In this document: piece by piece, positions 1-8,525 of the stretch | How the letters are laid out: each line of letters begins with the position of its first letter | Position numbering within the stretch: position 1 is the first letter of the stretch | Assembly: GCA_029939445.1 (NCBI GenBank) | Contig: JAOZSY010000001.1 | Location: 19,214-62,057 of the forward strand | From: Bacteroidales bacterium | GTDB lineage: Bacteria > Bacteroidota > Bacteroidia > Bacteroidales > UBA1556 | Direction: 5' to 3' | DNA length: 42,844 nucleotides | Translations under genes and position numbers: made by a program | Notes under the pieces: generated by a model | Seen by the model: only the letters and a program-made list of their open reading frames with translations | Database searches by the model: none | Told to the model about the DNA's origin: nothing

Positions 1-3000
1 CAGGGAAAAATTTATCATCACTTGTAGAAACAGCAGTTCCAAAATAATTACCTCCTGTAGGAAATGCTGTGTTTAAATCAACAAAAGCTTCGTTTTCGCA
101 AGCGTCAGGGAGAAGTCCGATAGATACATTAGGTAAAGAATTCATTTGAATAAAAATGGTGTCTGCTCCAGAGCATCCATTAGTGTCAGTGTATAAATAT
201 GTATATTCCTGGCTTCCACTAGTCACAGTATTTAAAGAAATAATATTATTTATAAGGCCAGCGCCCATATATGATCCTCCACTAGGCAATGCTGTTAGTG
301 TTACAGAATCATCTGTTAAGCAGTAAGCTGTAGCATTAGAATTTGAGAATGCTACTGTAGGATTTGGGTTTATTGTAAAAATAGCAGTATCGCTATTAAC
401 GCAGTTATTTGTGTCAGTATAAACGTAGGTAATCTCCTTATTGCCTATTCCTAAATTTTGAGGATAAATAATTCCTTGTTGATTAATACCTCCATAATAT
501 GTACCTCCAGCTTTGGAAGTGATAATGGTGTCATAATCACTATTTGAACAGTATTCAGAATTATACCCACTTATATAAATCTCAGGTATATTATGAACTA
601 TTACTTCCACAGAATCTACATTATGAATAGTGCAGCCATAATTATCAGTTATGGACACTATGGTAAATAAAGTTGAAGTGTCGGGACTGAAATAATCTAT
701 CATAACACTGTTAACAGTATCTGCGAGAGGCGTATCGTTGATTTTCCAATTAACAATCATTGGAAATGCTCCATATAGATCAGTACGAATATGAGTGGAA
801 TCTCCAAAGCAAATACTAGGGTTAAGCGTAGATGTATTTGCTGATAGTCCTGGAGTAAATTGTATGTTTATTTGGTCTGAATTTGCCAAGCCCAAATTAT
901 CATATACAGTAACGGAGTATGTTCCTGGAGTACTTGCAATTATAGTTGAACTAGTGTCTCCATTTACATTTGGCCCATTCCATAAATAGGTATAGTTACC
1001 CTCTGAATTTAGCTGTGGGCTAAGGGATAATGAGTCGTAAAAGCAAATTGTAGTATCATTACCTAAGTCTACAACAAAAGTATTAGTAATACCGAAATTA
1101 TCAATTGCAAAAACACAATAGGCCATTTCGCTAGAAATTGTTCTAACACCAATTCGTGCTTTATCACCATCAAATTGTCCAATGGGTATACTATAGCTAT
1201 GCCAATTAGTATCGTTAATATAATTCGATTCGTTTATGGAATATATAAGTGACTCTTCATCGTTGCAGTTTATTATTACAAAGTTAATAGAGTCAGAGTA
1301 TTCCTCTACAAGAAAGAATTTAAAATCAAAACTATAAACAGATTGTGGTTTAATAATGCCAATATAATCATCCATTATTGCATATTGATTAGGCATTGGT
1401 TGTTCAACTTGGTATATAAGTGCGCTAGACGAAAAACCATTATAACCAGATTTCATAATCATATAATTTTCTAATGACCAACCCTCATAATTATAAATAA
1501 TTCCAGGAATTTCTCCTCCACCATCACCACCATCACCACCACCGTCAAATACTTCTTCGTCAGAAGTGTTTTCAAACTCTTCTATGTATGATATCTCGTG
1601 GTGTCTGAATAATTGAATTTTAGTTCTAGAAGTATCATTAAGTAACATGGTGTCACTAGAAAGTGTTGTGAATACTTTGAAATCAAAATCATCATTAACA
1701 AAACTATTAAATGTTCCAATAAATACAATAGCTTCCCCAGTATATGGTTCTAGCGTATCTGTTATTATAGTATTGAAGCTAGCAGGAGTACTGCAGTCTA
1801 TAGTCATATTTACAGGTATGTTTGTTTGAGGCAGAGTGCCATAGTTTCTTACAACAGCAAATATGGAGTCGTTTTCAATTCCACAATTAGTCATATCACC
1901 TCCAAATATTTCTGTTACACCAACATCATTTGGTTGTGGCGAATATATCAGAATATCATCGATGTAAATATGGTCCTCCTCTACATTCCTTAGTATTCCA
2001 TTAAATTCTATTTTTATTTGACTACCAGCAAATTGGTTTATATTAAATTCCAAGTTCACAAAACCAGATGTAGTGTTTGTCCAAACACTATCATTATTTA
2101 TATCTTTAACAATAGTGTCGTTTACTGTCACATAGAAAAAGGTATAACCTATCATGTCTTTAACATCTAACCTTAGTTTTGCAAATAATGAAAGCTCAGT
2201 TAAACCTGAAGCATCAATATAGCAAGTTGATAAAGAAGCTGAATGAATAGTATTATACTCTATTAGTAAAGCAAGGTCTCCATCTGCTCCCTCCCAACTA
2301 AAATCATCTCCACCAGTCATGAGAATACATTTGCTGCCATTAACACCCTCACCATCAATAATCTCTATTGAAGATTTTTCGTTGCTAACTAATTCGAAAT
2401 AGTAATTTGTATCTTCAAAATCTTCTCTAAATGGAATTTCTGAAATTTTTAATGTATTAAATATATCTATTGTTATGGAGTCATTCTCCCTGATTTGGTC
2501 GTTGTCTAAATCTGAGAATACTGTTAAATAAATATCTCCCCATTGTGATAAATCTACATTTGCACTAAAAGTAAAAGTGTCAATTTCCATAGAATTTAGC
2601 GAAGCCAATATCTCAGTAGTTATAGGACCATTATTTATTTTATAGCTTAATGGTATATTTGTTTGATTTTCAGTACCAGTATTTTTTATAACTATAGCAA
2701 AGGATTCGCTATTTGATAAATCACAAGCCTCACCAATTAGTCCTATATAATCAATTATTCTAATGTCGTTAGCAAAAGGATTATATTCATCAGCTCCTAT
2801 ATCTGGATTAGAAGCATCTCTTGCTTCATTATCCATATCATCTTGAATATATGCTATCGGTATTCCGCTATTATTCATAGTTAAACTACTTGAGCGTAAG
2901 TTTGTTGTAGTGTAAAAAATAGGGTCTTCTGATATGGAAGTATTGTCTCCAAACGAATAACTACTAAAGGTTGGTATATCATTAATTATTTGACCATTGA

Positions 3001-5044
3001 AATAAATAAAAATGCTATCAGTAGTATAGAAATTATTGTTATCAGAATGCAAAGCAGTATCACTCATTGAAGCGTGAAAAGCATAACCACTATCGCAATA
3101 TAGGATATTATTATATAAGTCAATGTTTGAGCTTCCATTATTAATTGAAATAGCTTTTGAGTATATATTACCATCATTTATTTTTATGGTATTATTATAA
3201 TAATGAATACTGCTAGAGCTAGAATTTTCTATGCCAGTTGATTCTCCTTCTAGATATATCATATTATTAGTAATAAAAACACTATCGTTTGTTTCATAAT
3301 TTTGATTCAAATTATTTACTAAAATACCTACTCCTTCACTTTCATAGATTATTGTATTTTTGTTTACTTCAATTTTATCCATACAATCTATTATAACAAT
3401 TGCAAAATTGAATTCCATAAGTACTTCCTTACTATCTATAGTGTTATTTGATATATCTAAATAACTTTGTTGCGAAACAAATATTCCAAAAATGCCAGCA
3501 TCTGAAATGTGATTATTTGTAATAGTATTTTGCACGGCTTTAATTTCTTCTTGCATTTCAGGAACTTCTGCAGCTCCATTTAGTACAATACCGAAAAGGC
3601 AGTTTTTAATCTCGTTACTATCAATTGTTAAATAATTTGCATTTGTAGCGAAATTAAAATACCCTTCATCAAGAATTTCTCCAATATTTTGAGATGCTAC
3701 AATTCCAAAACTAAAGGAAGGTATAGTTAAAGCTTCAATTACACAATTTTTAATAGTAATATGATCGGCTTCATTTGTTAAATTAACTCCAATAAATGCT
3801 TCTGGTGAAGTTTGTTTTATGGTTAAATTAACAATAGAAATATACTGAGCACCATTTATTTCAATTACGCAACTGTCAAGGGGTTCAGTGCTAGAATTTA
3901 ATAATACAGTATTGTGACTTTGACCTTTAATTGTTAAAGTATTAGTACTGCTTAATCCATTAATGGGGTTAATAGAGTAGGAGGCATCAAATACAATTTC
4001 ATCTAATAATAAGGTTGTTGGTCCATTAATGCCACAGCCTCCCAGAAAATTCAAAGCTTCTTCTAAAGTGATAAAATTCTTGTTAGGACCCACGGTATAT
4101 GTGCCATTTAGTTGGGTACATACTATTGTATTCCTATATATCGTATCATTATATTTATTACTGTCATCGGCTAACACTACTACACCAAGTATATCATAAT
4201 ATCCGGTATTACTTAAGTCAGCACTTTGAGCGAAAGTATATATAGCAGTATCACCTGGATTAAGAGTAGAAGAGAAAATTTCTGTCACATAGGTGTTGCC
4301 ATTATCAATACTATATTTTACGTTAAAATTACTTTGAGCGGCAAGCCCTGCATTATTTATTATTATTTTTATTGTCGCATTAGAGCTAGGGTCTACAATA
4401 TCATTTAAATTAGGCTCACTAAATTCAATAATACCAATATCTGTTTGAGTTTCAGGCATAATCCCAAATAAAATATTTGGTTTTAAGTTATCAGACCATC
4501 CGTCCGAAAATCCACAACCACTTGCATAATCATCTTCCTCATACCAAACCATGTTAGAATCTATTGAACAATACACAAATGATTCTTCATAATATTCTGT
4601 ATTATCGTGACAAACTTGAACTAGTAGATTGCTTATTCCATCCCAATAAAAAACGCTATTTAGATTAATAGTATCCCAACCTACTTTTGTAAGTGTATAG
4701 TCATTATCGTAAACAGTAGTCCAATTAGTAGTAATAAAACTATCTAATGAAGTATCATTTGTGTTTTGTAGTCTTATTTTAAAATTAGTTAGTGTTTTAT
4801 TATCAAAACTACTAATTTCAAATGCTAAATGCGTTATTAATCCAGCAGAAAGTCCAGCAGTTTGTAATTCTGTAGCTGTATATAGCATTTGAGTTTTTGA
4901 ATCCTCATAATATGTATTAAGTGGGTAGGTTTCAGTACTCCTACCACTCCCAATAGTTCCATATGTTTGGGCAATTATTGCAAAAGGTATCGTTAATAAA
5001 ATAACAGTAATAAGATTTCGAAAGATAGTATAGTTTGTTTTCAT
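1..5044 (-). CDS. Giant secreted beta-helix / Ig-like surface protein, 3' end cut by window edge
   Basis: The frame is open from an ATG at 5044 to the left edge: 1681 codons with no stop, so the C-terminus is missing. Residues 1-26 form a signal peptide (hydrophobic LITVILLTIPFAIIA, then Q). Residues about 27-230 resemble an N-terminal module common in Bacteroidota surface proteins. Residues about 340-750 are rich in Asn/Ile repeats of the right-handed parallel beta-helix kind and end in GADEY, a frequent boundary of such domains. Two beta-sandwich-like segments follow, one starting near residue 870 with FREDFED. A Gly/Asp linker lies near 1165-1180, and Ig/PKD-like repeats run from about 1320 onward. 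The missing end probably carries a T9SS sorting domain; this is inferred from the architecture and not seen. A likely -7 box lies at 5105-5112. The ligand or substrate is unknown; adhesion or glycan binding is possible. Confidence 0.85.
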   Translation of the reverse strand, partial: MKTNYTIFRNLITVILLTIPFAIIAQTYGTIGSGRSTETYPLNTYYEDSKTQMLYTATELQTAGLSAGLITHLAFEISSFDNKTLTNFKIRLQNTNDTSLDSFITTNWTTVYDNDYTLTKVGWDTINLNSVFYWDGISNLLVQVCHDNTEYYEESFVYCSIDSNMVWYEEDDYASGCGFSDGWSDNLKPNILFGIMPETQTDIGIIEFSEPNLNDIVDPSSNATIKIIINNAGLAAQSNFNVKYSIDNGNTYVTEIFSSTLNPGDTAIYTFAQSADLSNTGYYDILGVVVLADDSNKYNDTIYRNTIVCTQLNGTYTVGPNKNFITLEEALNFLGGCGINGPTTLLLDEIVFDASYSINPINGLSSTNTLTIKGQSHNTVLLNSSTEPLDSCVIEINGAQYISIVNLTIKQTSPEAFIGVNLTNEADHITIKNCVIEALTIPSFSFGIVASQNIGEILDEGYFNFATNANYLTIDSNEIKNCLFGIVLNGAAEVPEMQEEIKAVQNTITNNHISDAGIFGIFVSQQSYLDISNNTIDSKEVLMEFNFAIVIIDCMDKIEVNKNTIIYESEGVGILVNNLNQNYETNDSVFITNNMIYLEGESTGIENSSSSSIHYYNNTIKINDGNIYSKAISINNGSSNIDLYNNILYCDSGYAFHASMSDTALHSDNNNFYTTDSIFIYFNGQIINDIPTFSSYSFGDNTSISEDPIFYTTTNLRSSSLTMNNSGIPIAYIQDDMDNEARDASNPDIGADEYNPFANDIRIIDYIGLIGEACDLSNSESFAIVIKNTGTENQTNIPLSYKINNGPITTEILASLNSMEIDTFTFSANVDLSQWGDIYLTVFSDLDNDQIRENDSITIDIFNTLKISEIPFREDFEDTNYYFELVSNEKSSIEIIDGEGVNGSKCILMTGGDDFSWEGADGDLALLIEYNTIHSASLSTCYIDASGLTELSLFAKLRLDVKDMIGYTFFYVTVNDTIVKDINNDSVWTNTTSGFVNLEFNINQFAGSQIKIEFNGILRNVEEDHIYIDDILIYSPQPNDVGVTEIFGGDMTNCGIENDSIFAVVRNYGTLPQTNIPVNMTIDCSTPASFNTIITDTLEPYTGEAIVFIGTFNSFVNDDFDFKVFTTLSSDTMLLNDTSRTKIQLFRHHEISYIEEFENTSDEEVFDGGGDGGDGGGEIPGIIYNYEGWSLENYMIMKSGYNGFSSSALIYQVEQPMPNQYAIMDDYIGIIKPQSVYSFDFKFFLVEEYSDSINFVIINCNDEESLIYSINESNYINDTNWHSYSIPIGQFDGDKARIGVRTISSEMAYCVFAIDNFGITNTFVVDLGNDTTICFYDSLSLSPQLNSEGNYTYLWNGPNVNGDTSSTIIASTPGTYSVTVYDNLGLANSDQINIQFTPGLSANTSTLNPSICFGDSTHIRTDLYGAFPMIVNWKINDTPLADTVNSVMIDYFSPDTSTLFTIVSITDNYGCTIHNVDSVEVIVHNIPEIYISGYNSEYCSNSDYDTIITSKAGGTYYGGINQQGIIYPQNLGIGNKEITYVYTDTNNCVNSDTAIFTINPNPTVAFSNSNATAYCLTDDSVTLTALPSGGSYMGAGLINNIISLNTVTSGSQEYTYLYTDTNGCSGADTIFIQMNSLPNVSIGLLPDACENEAFVDLNTAFPTGGNYFGTAVSTSDDKFFP

Positions 5045-5104
5045 AATAATATTATTAAAATGATAAAAATATATTTATTAATCCGTGTTTTGTTAATTAA
5101 CTAG

Positions 5105-5112
5105 CAAAGGTA
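5105..5112 (-). promoter_or_regulatory. Candidate -7 box (TACCTTTG) for the giant surface protein
   Basis: Read on the minus strand this is TACCTTTG, matching the Bacteroidota -7 form TAnnTTTG. It lies about 60 bases upstream of the ATG at 5044. No TTG is seen at the expected -33 distance, so the call rests on the -7 box and its position only. Confidence 0.4.
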
Positions 5113-5272
5113 ACTAATTTGGAAGTAAAAAACTATTTTTAACTACTTTTAATTTTATAAAGACTTGGATTTGAGTATTTAGTAAGGGTGGCGTTGTGCA
5201 ATGATATGTTAATACTATGCTTATTTCGCAGAAATAGAATAGAATTAATAAGTAAATACTATTATGGAAAAC

Positions 5273-5307
5273 AAAAAAAATCCTTAATCAATTAAGATTA
5301 AGGATTT
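5273..5307 (-). terminator. Rho-independent terminator after tRNA-His
   Basis: A perfect 12-bp inverted repeat (5278-5289 with 5296-5307) has a 6-base loop. On the minus strand it is followed by a run of T. It starts 8 bases past the tRNA 3' end, so it should end the tRNA transcript before the giant surface gene. Confidence 0.8.
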
Positions 5308-5314
5308 AATTACG

Positions 5315-5388
5315 GGTGGAAGATGGGTCTCGAACCCACGACTTCCGGCACCACAAACCAGCGCTCTAACCAACTGAGCTACATCCAC
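5315..5388 (-). tRNA. tRNA-His (anticodon GTG)
   Basis: The minus strand folds into a full cloverleaf: D stem GCTC/GAGC, anticodon stem CTGGT/GCCGG with loop TTGTGGT (anticodon GTG, plus-strand positions 5352-5354), and T arm GTGGG-TTCGAGA-CCCAT. A G at 5389 can serve as the G-1 typical of tRNA-His, opposite C73 at 5315. The genome does not encode CCA after C73. The acceptor stem has one T-T mismatch (position 6 with 67). It appears to be a single tRNA unit with its own -7 box and terminator. Confidence 0.95.
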
Positions 5389-5401
5389 CATAATAAGAGT
5401 G

Positions 5402-5409
5402 CAAATATA
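5402..5409 (-). promoter_or_regulatory. Candidate -7 box (TATATTTG) for tRNA-His
   Basis: Minus-strand TATATTTG fits TAnnTTTG and sits 13 bases before the mature tRNA 5' end, leaving a very short leader. No clear -33 TTG is visible. Confidence 0.5.
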
Positions 5410-5621
5410 AAAATATTTTTTATCTAATAAATATATATTTAAAATTATTATTGGATTACTAATTATTGCTGTAAGTTGCATATTACTAGTGTATAATAAG
5501 TAATAACAATCCTCTTTTTTGCTGTAGAAGGGCTGTGAGATTTTAAAATCATAACCTATTATTAAATTATAGGTATGTAATCCTATATAAATTGCTATTG
5601 AATATAGTCTAATTTCTACTT

Positions 5622-6377
5622 TTAAATTTTATGAATTAGCCCTGCAGAAGCTTGAGCTGTTGGCATAATTAGCATATCGTTAATGTTTACATGCTTAGGT
5701 AAGTTTGCACAATAAAAAGCTGCATCTGCAATGTCTTCAGGACGAAGTGGCTCAAACCCATTATAAATGGAATCGGCCTTAGCATCATCTCCTTTGAATC
5801 GTACATTAGAGAACTCTGTTTCTACTGCTCCTGGTGCAATTTGTGTTACTTTAATTCCAAACTCAACCATATCAATTCGCATAGCCTTAGAAATAGAATC
5901 TACAGCGTGTTTTGTGGCGCAATAGACATTGCCATATTGGTAAGTTTCTTTTCCTGCAACGGATCCTATATTTATTATATGACCAGATTTTCTATCCACC
6001 ATCAAAGGTGATATTGCACGTGTTATATATAGCAAACCTTTAATATTAGTATCTATCATTCTTTCCCAATCATCGATTACTCCATCTTGAAACTTATTAA
6101 GTCCTACTGCTAATCCAGCATTGTTAATAAGTACATCTATATTATTCCATTTATTACCCAAATTAGATATTGCTTTATCTACTTCTTTATTATTTCTTAT
6201 ATCAAAGTTTAGAACTAATACTTCAGTATTGTATTTATTATTAAGTTCTGTTTTTAATTCCTTAAGGCGCTCAATTCGTCTTCCCGTAATAATAAGTCTA
6301 TTGCCATTTTCTGCAAATATTCTTGCGCAGGATTTTCCTATGCCTGATGTTGCTCCAGTAATAAATATAGTCTTCAT
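5622..6377 (-). CDS. YdfG-like NADP-dependent short-chain dehydrogenase
   Basis: This 251-residue protein is a classical short-chain dehydrogenase. It has TGATSGIG at residues 7-14 for the dinucleotide, NNAG at 85-88, and a catalytic Ser139, Tyr152 and Lys156. Segments such as GHIINIGS, TEFSNVRFKGDD and the LPxHVNIN stretch near the C-terminus closely resemble E. coli YdfG, which oxidises L-allo-threonine, serine and 3-hydroxy acids. Similar substrates are therefore likely but not proven. The Arg pair after strand 2 (TGRR) suits NADP. The protein is cytosolic. It is monocistronic, divergent from the bactofilin gene, with a -7 box at 6417-6424. Confidence 0.9.
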   Translation of the reverse strand: MKTIFITGATSGIGKSCARIFAENGNRLIITGRRIERLKELKTELNNKYNTEVLVLNFDIRNNKEVDKAISNLGNKWNNIDVLINNAGLAVGLNKFQDGVIDDWERMIDTNIKGLLYITRAISPLMVDRKSGHIINIGSVAGKETYQYGNVYCATKHAVDSISKAMRIDMVEFGIKVTQIAPGAVETEFSNVRFKGDDAKADSIYNGFEPLRPEDIADAAFYCANLPKHVNINDMLIMPTAQASAGLIHKI

Positions 6378-6416
6378 ATATTAAGTGTTTATTCTTAGTT
6401 ATTTGAATTGTAAATG

Positions 6417-6424
6417 CAAAGCTA
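6417..6424 (-). promoter_or_regulatory. Candidate -7 box (TAGCTTTG) for the YdfG-like gene
   Basis: Minus-strand TAGCTTTG lies 40 bases upstream of the ATG at 6377. The -33 TTG is not obvious. Confidence 0.4.
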
Positions 6425-6558
6425 TGAAAAAATTATAAGTAAGTAATTATTTGTTTATTATGGAAGATAATAATAATACTACTGATACTCAAGTATTTAT
6501 GTTTATTAATGGTCACAATTGAAACAAATTAAGATTCTTTACGTTAAAACTAATCGCT

Positions 6559-6603
6559 AAAGCTTTTTGCTTGTTAATAATATTTCAAAAAGCTTTATCT
6601 TTG
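6559..6603 (+). promoter_or_regulatory. Bactofilin promoter with an 11-bp inverted repeat
   Basis: TTG at 6571-6573 and TATCTTTG at 6596-6603 form a Bacteroidota-type promoter (22-base spacer) about 70 bases before the bactofilin ATG. A perfect 11-bp inverted repeat brackets it: AAAGCTTTTTG at 6559-6569 and CAAAAAGCTTT at 6586-6596, separated by 16 bases. The second arm abuts the -7 box and the first abuts the -33 element, which would suit an operator for a dimeric regulator. Confidence 0.55.
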
Positions 6604-6672
6604 CATGTTCAAATTATAGTTTAATAGCTATTAATGAATATGATAGTTCTATAAATTAATAATAATAGTATT

Positions 6673-7080
6673 ATGGCAAGAAATTCAAATAATGACGTTG
6701 CAACAGAGTTCAATAGAATAGTTGCTGGTACAAGCATACATGGTCAAGTAGAGACAAAAGGTGATATTCGTGTAGATGGTACTATAGTGGGTACTTTAGA
6801 TATCAAGGGTAAGTTAGTTCTTGGTAAAAGCGGTAAAATTGAAGGTGAGATTAAGTGTAAGAATGCCGAAGTAATGGGTAGTATTGAAGGTGAAATTAAT
6901 GTGTCAGAATTACTTTCTCTGAAAGAAACTTCTTCTTTGAAAGGTGATATTATTACAAATAAAATATCAATAGAGCCTGGTGCTAGTATTAGTGGAACAA
7001 TTAATATGGATAAATCAGAAAACTCTACTACGAAGATAGGCCCTGCAAATAATGTCGAAAAAGAGCAATCAATTAAATAG
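6673..7080 (+). CDS. Bactofilin (polymer-forming cytoskeletal protein)
   Basis: This 135-residue protein has the compact bactofilin beta-helix core at about residues 12-117. The short hydrophobic/glycine repeats (GDIRVDGTIVGTLDIKGKLVLG, split over successive turns) continue to residue 117, and flexible ends lie on both sides. Bactofilins polymerise without nucleotide and form membrane-linked scaffolds used in cell shape, stalk formation or motility; the role here is unknown. Its 3' end overlaps the next gene by 29 bases, so the two are translated from one message. Confidence 0.9.
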   Translation: MARNSNNDVATEFNRIVAGTSIHGQVETKGDIRVDGTIVGTLDIKGKLVLGKSGKIEGEIKCKNAEVMGSIEGEINVSELLSLKETSSLKGDIITNKISIEPGASISGTINMDKSENSTTKIGPANNVEKEQSIK

Positions 7081-7306
7081 CTACGTAAAGTATTCTAGTA
7101 TTGCTTTTCAGATGGGGCTTACCGTTTTTGGAGGAACCTATTTGGGAGTTATGCTTGATGAATATTTGAAATGGGGCTTTCCTATTTTTACTATTCTATT
7201 TAGTATAATATCAGTTGCTTTGGCAATGTATTATTCCATTAAGGATTTTGTAAAAATGGGGGACAAGAAAACTAATGACAATAATGAATCTAATAAAACT
7301 GCTTAG
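7052..7306 (+). CDS. AtpI/AtpZ-like small membrane protein
   Basis: The protein has 84 residues and two predicted membrane helices (about 15-34 and 41-62). The first has the GLTVFGGTYLGVMLDEYL pattern of the AtpZ/AtpI family, which helps assemble F0F1 ATP synthase or handle Mg2+ near it. The start at 7052 overlaps the bactofilin 3' end in another frame. The order bactofilin, AtpZ, small membrane protein matches what commonly precedes atpB in Bacteroidota, but here no atpB follows. Confidence 0.8.
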   Translation: MSKKSNQLNSYVKYSSIAFQMGLTVFGGTYLGVMLDEYLKWGFPIFTILFSIISVALAMYYSIKDFVKMGDKKTNDNNESNKTA

Positions 7307-7339
7307 TGATACTGGGCAGTTTTTCTAATATTATAAAGA

Positions 7340-7726
7340 ATGCAATCTCAAAAATCATTTGTAATTCAGTTAATTGGCTTAACTTTTATTATAGAAATTA
7401 TAGCTTTAGCTTGGATGTTTGCTATGCCTAAAGAATGGGTTTCTCCTACATTATGGGCAATGCCATTATTTTTTATGCTAATAACATATTTTATACATAA
7501 AGCATTTTTAGGAGCATTGGATAAGAATCCGAGACAATTTGCAACTCGCTATATGCTAGTTACTACTATAAAACTATTATCATTTCTAGTGATACTCTTT
7601 ACCTATGCCGTTCTAGTTAGGGACGATGCTGTGGCTTTTCTATTAAGTTTCTTTATTAATTATCTTATCTATTCAGGCTTTGAAGCAGTTTCGGTAATTA
7701 AACTAAATAAGGATTATTCGAAATAA
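7340..7726 (+). CDS. Small four-helix membrane protein, ATP synthase-operon type
   Basis: The protein has 128 residues and four hydrophobic segments (about 8-28, 35-55, 72-92 and 95-117). I do not recognise a catalytic motif. Proteins of this size and topology often sit between AtpZ and atpB in Bacteroidota and are loosely similar to ATP synthase subunit I; the assignment here rests on context. It starts 33 bases after the AtpZ-like gene and is followed directly by a strong terminator. Confidence 0.6.
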   Translation: MQSQKSFVIQLIGLTFIIEIIALAWMFAMPKEWVSPTLWAMPLFFMLITYFIHKAFLGALDKNPRQFATRYMLVTTIKLLSFLVILFTYAVLVRDDAVAFLLSFFINYLIYSGFEAVSVIKLNKDYSK

Positions 7727-7763
7727 AAACACAGAAACTTTTCTACTACTTAATAAGGAAATT

Positions 7764-7812
7764 ATAGAAACAAAAAAATCGGATATTTAAGGTCCGATTT
7801 TTTTGTTTCTAT
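7764..7812. terminator. Bidirectional terminator, perfect 20-bp stem
   Basis: ATAGAAACAAAAAAATCGGA at 7764-7783 is exactly complementary to 7793-7812, with a 9-base loop. Each arm carries a run of A or T, so it can stop transcription from both sides. It lies between the convergent genes ending at 7726 (plus) and 7822 (minus). Confidence 0.9.
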
Positions 7813-7821
7813 ATTCTTCTA

Positions 7822-8466
7822 TTATCTTAAATCTACTACATCCGAATCAGGATACTTACTAGGGTCAATATTAAAATAGTTAGTAGAAAGACTTAAATTA
7901 GTTTCAAATTTCTCAACGCTAAAAGTGTAATTAACATTTTCCTTTTCGTATATGATAGCTTCATTAATCATGCTGCTTTCCTTAATTACCTTAATACGGA
8001 TTTTATAATAAGATTTGCCTTCCTTAGGAGTAAGGTCAATTACATAAATATCTTTTCCTCCATCTTTAGTAGTCTTAATATATTTTGCATTATAGCTATC
8101 GTCCACATTAGTTATTACTTTAAGAAAACCAAAGCTGTCTTGAGTTTTATCAACGTTACTAATTTGAATTTCCTCAGCATCAGGGTCATGAGTCCACATT
8201 GTAGTGCCGTCAGAGACAATATTTCTACCCATAATATGTAGGTTATACATATCGCCTGACATCACAATGCTACCAGCAATAGTGTTATCTATCTTATGGG
8301 CTTTATCTTGCATTCTATAATTAAATTGGAATTTAAGATTATTATAAGTTTTAGCTTTAGTTGCAACTTTTTCTAAAATATCATTAGCTTTTGAGTCATT
8401 AATCTGAGCAAATCCATTTTGTGTAATAGTTAGGAATGCTATTAATACGATTATAATACTTTTCAT
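7822..8466 (-). CDS. lolA: LolA-like outer-membrane lipoprotein carrier
   Basis: The protein has 214 residues with a signal peptide (residues 1-20, ending FAQ). The mature part fits the LolA fold, an open beta-barrel that carries lipoproteins across the periplasm: LEKVATKAKTYNNLKFQFNY near the N-terminus, a GDMYNL segment, then DGTTMWTHDPDAEEI and the FLKVITNVDDSY region. It lies 59 bases after ftsK, in the ftsK-lolA order often seen in Bacteroidota. Sequence drift in this family is high, so the name rests on pattern and context together. Confidence 0.8.
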   Translation of the reverse strand: MKSIIIVLIAFLTITQNGFAQINDSKANDILEKVATKAKTYNNLKFQFNYRMQDKAHKIDNTIAGSIVMSGDMYNLHIMGRNIVSDGTTMWTHDPDAEEIQISNVDKTQDSFGFLKVITNVDDSYNAKYIKTTKDGGKDIYVIDLTPKEGKSYYKIRIKVIKESSMINEAIIYEKENVNYTFSVEKFETNLSLSTNYFNIDPSKYPDSDVVDLR

Positions 8467-8525
8467 ATTTTTATAATTTATACTTTATATTTTATCAGAT
8501 AAAGAGTGTTGTTTTATTTATTTAA

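Noticed and set aside
5284..5481. 65-codon minus-strand frame over the tRNA
   Set aside because: It is made of translated tRNA-His and its terminator.
6460..6522. 20-codon frame ATG 6460 to TGA in the gap before bactofilin
   Set aside because: It lies upstream of the bactofilin promoter, has no promoter of its own and shows no recognisable features.
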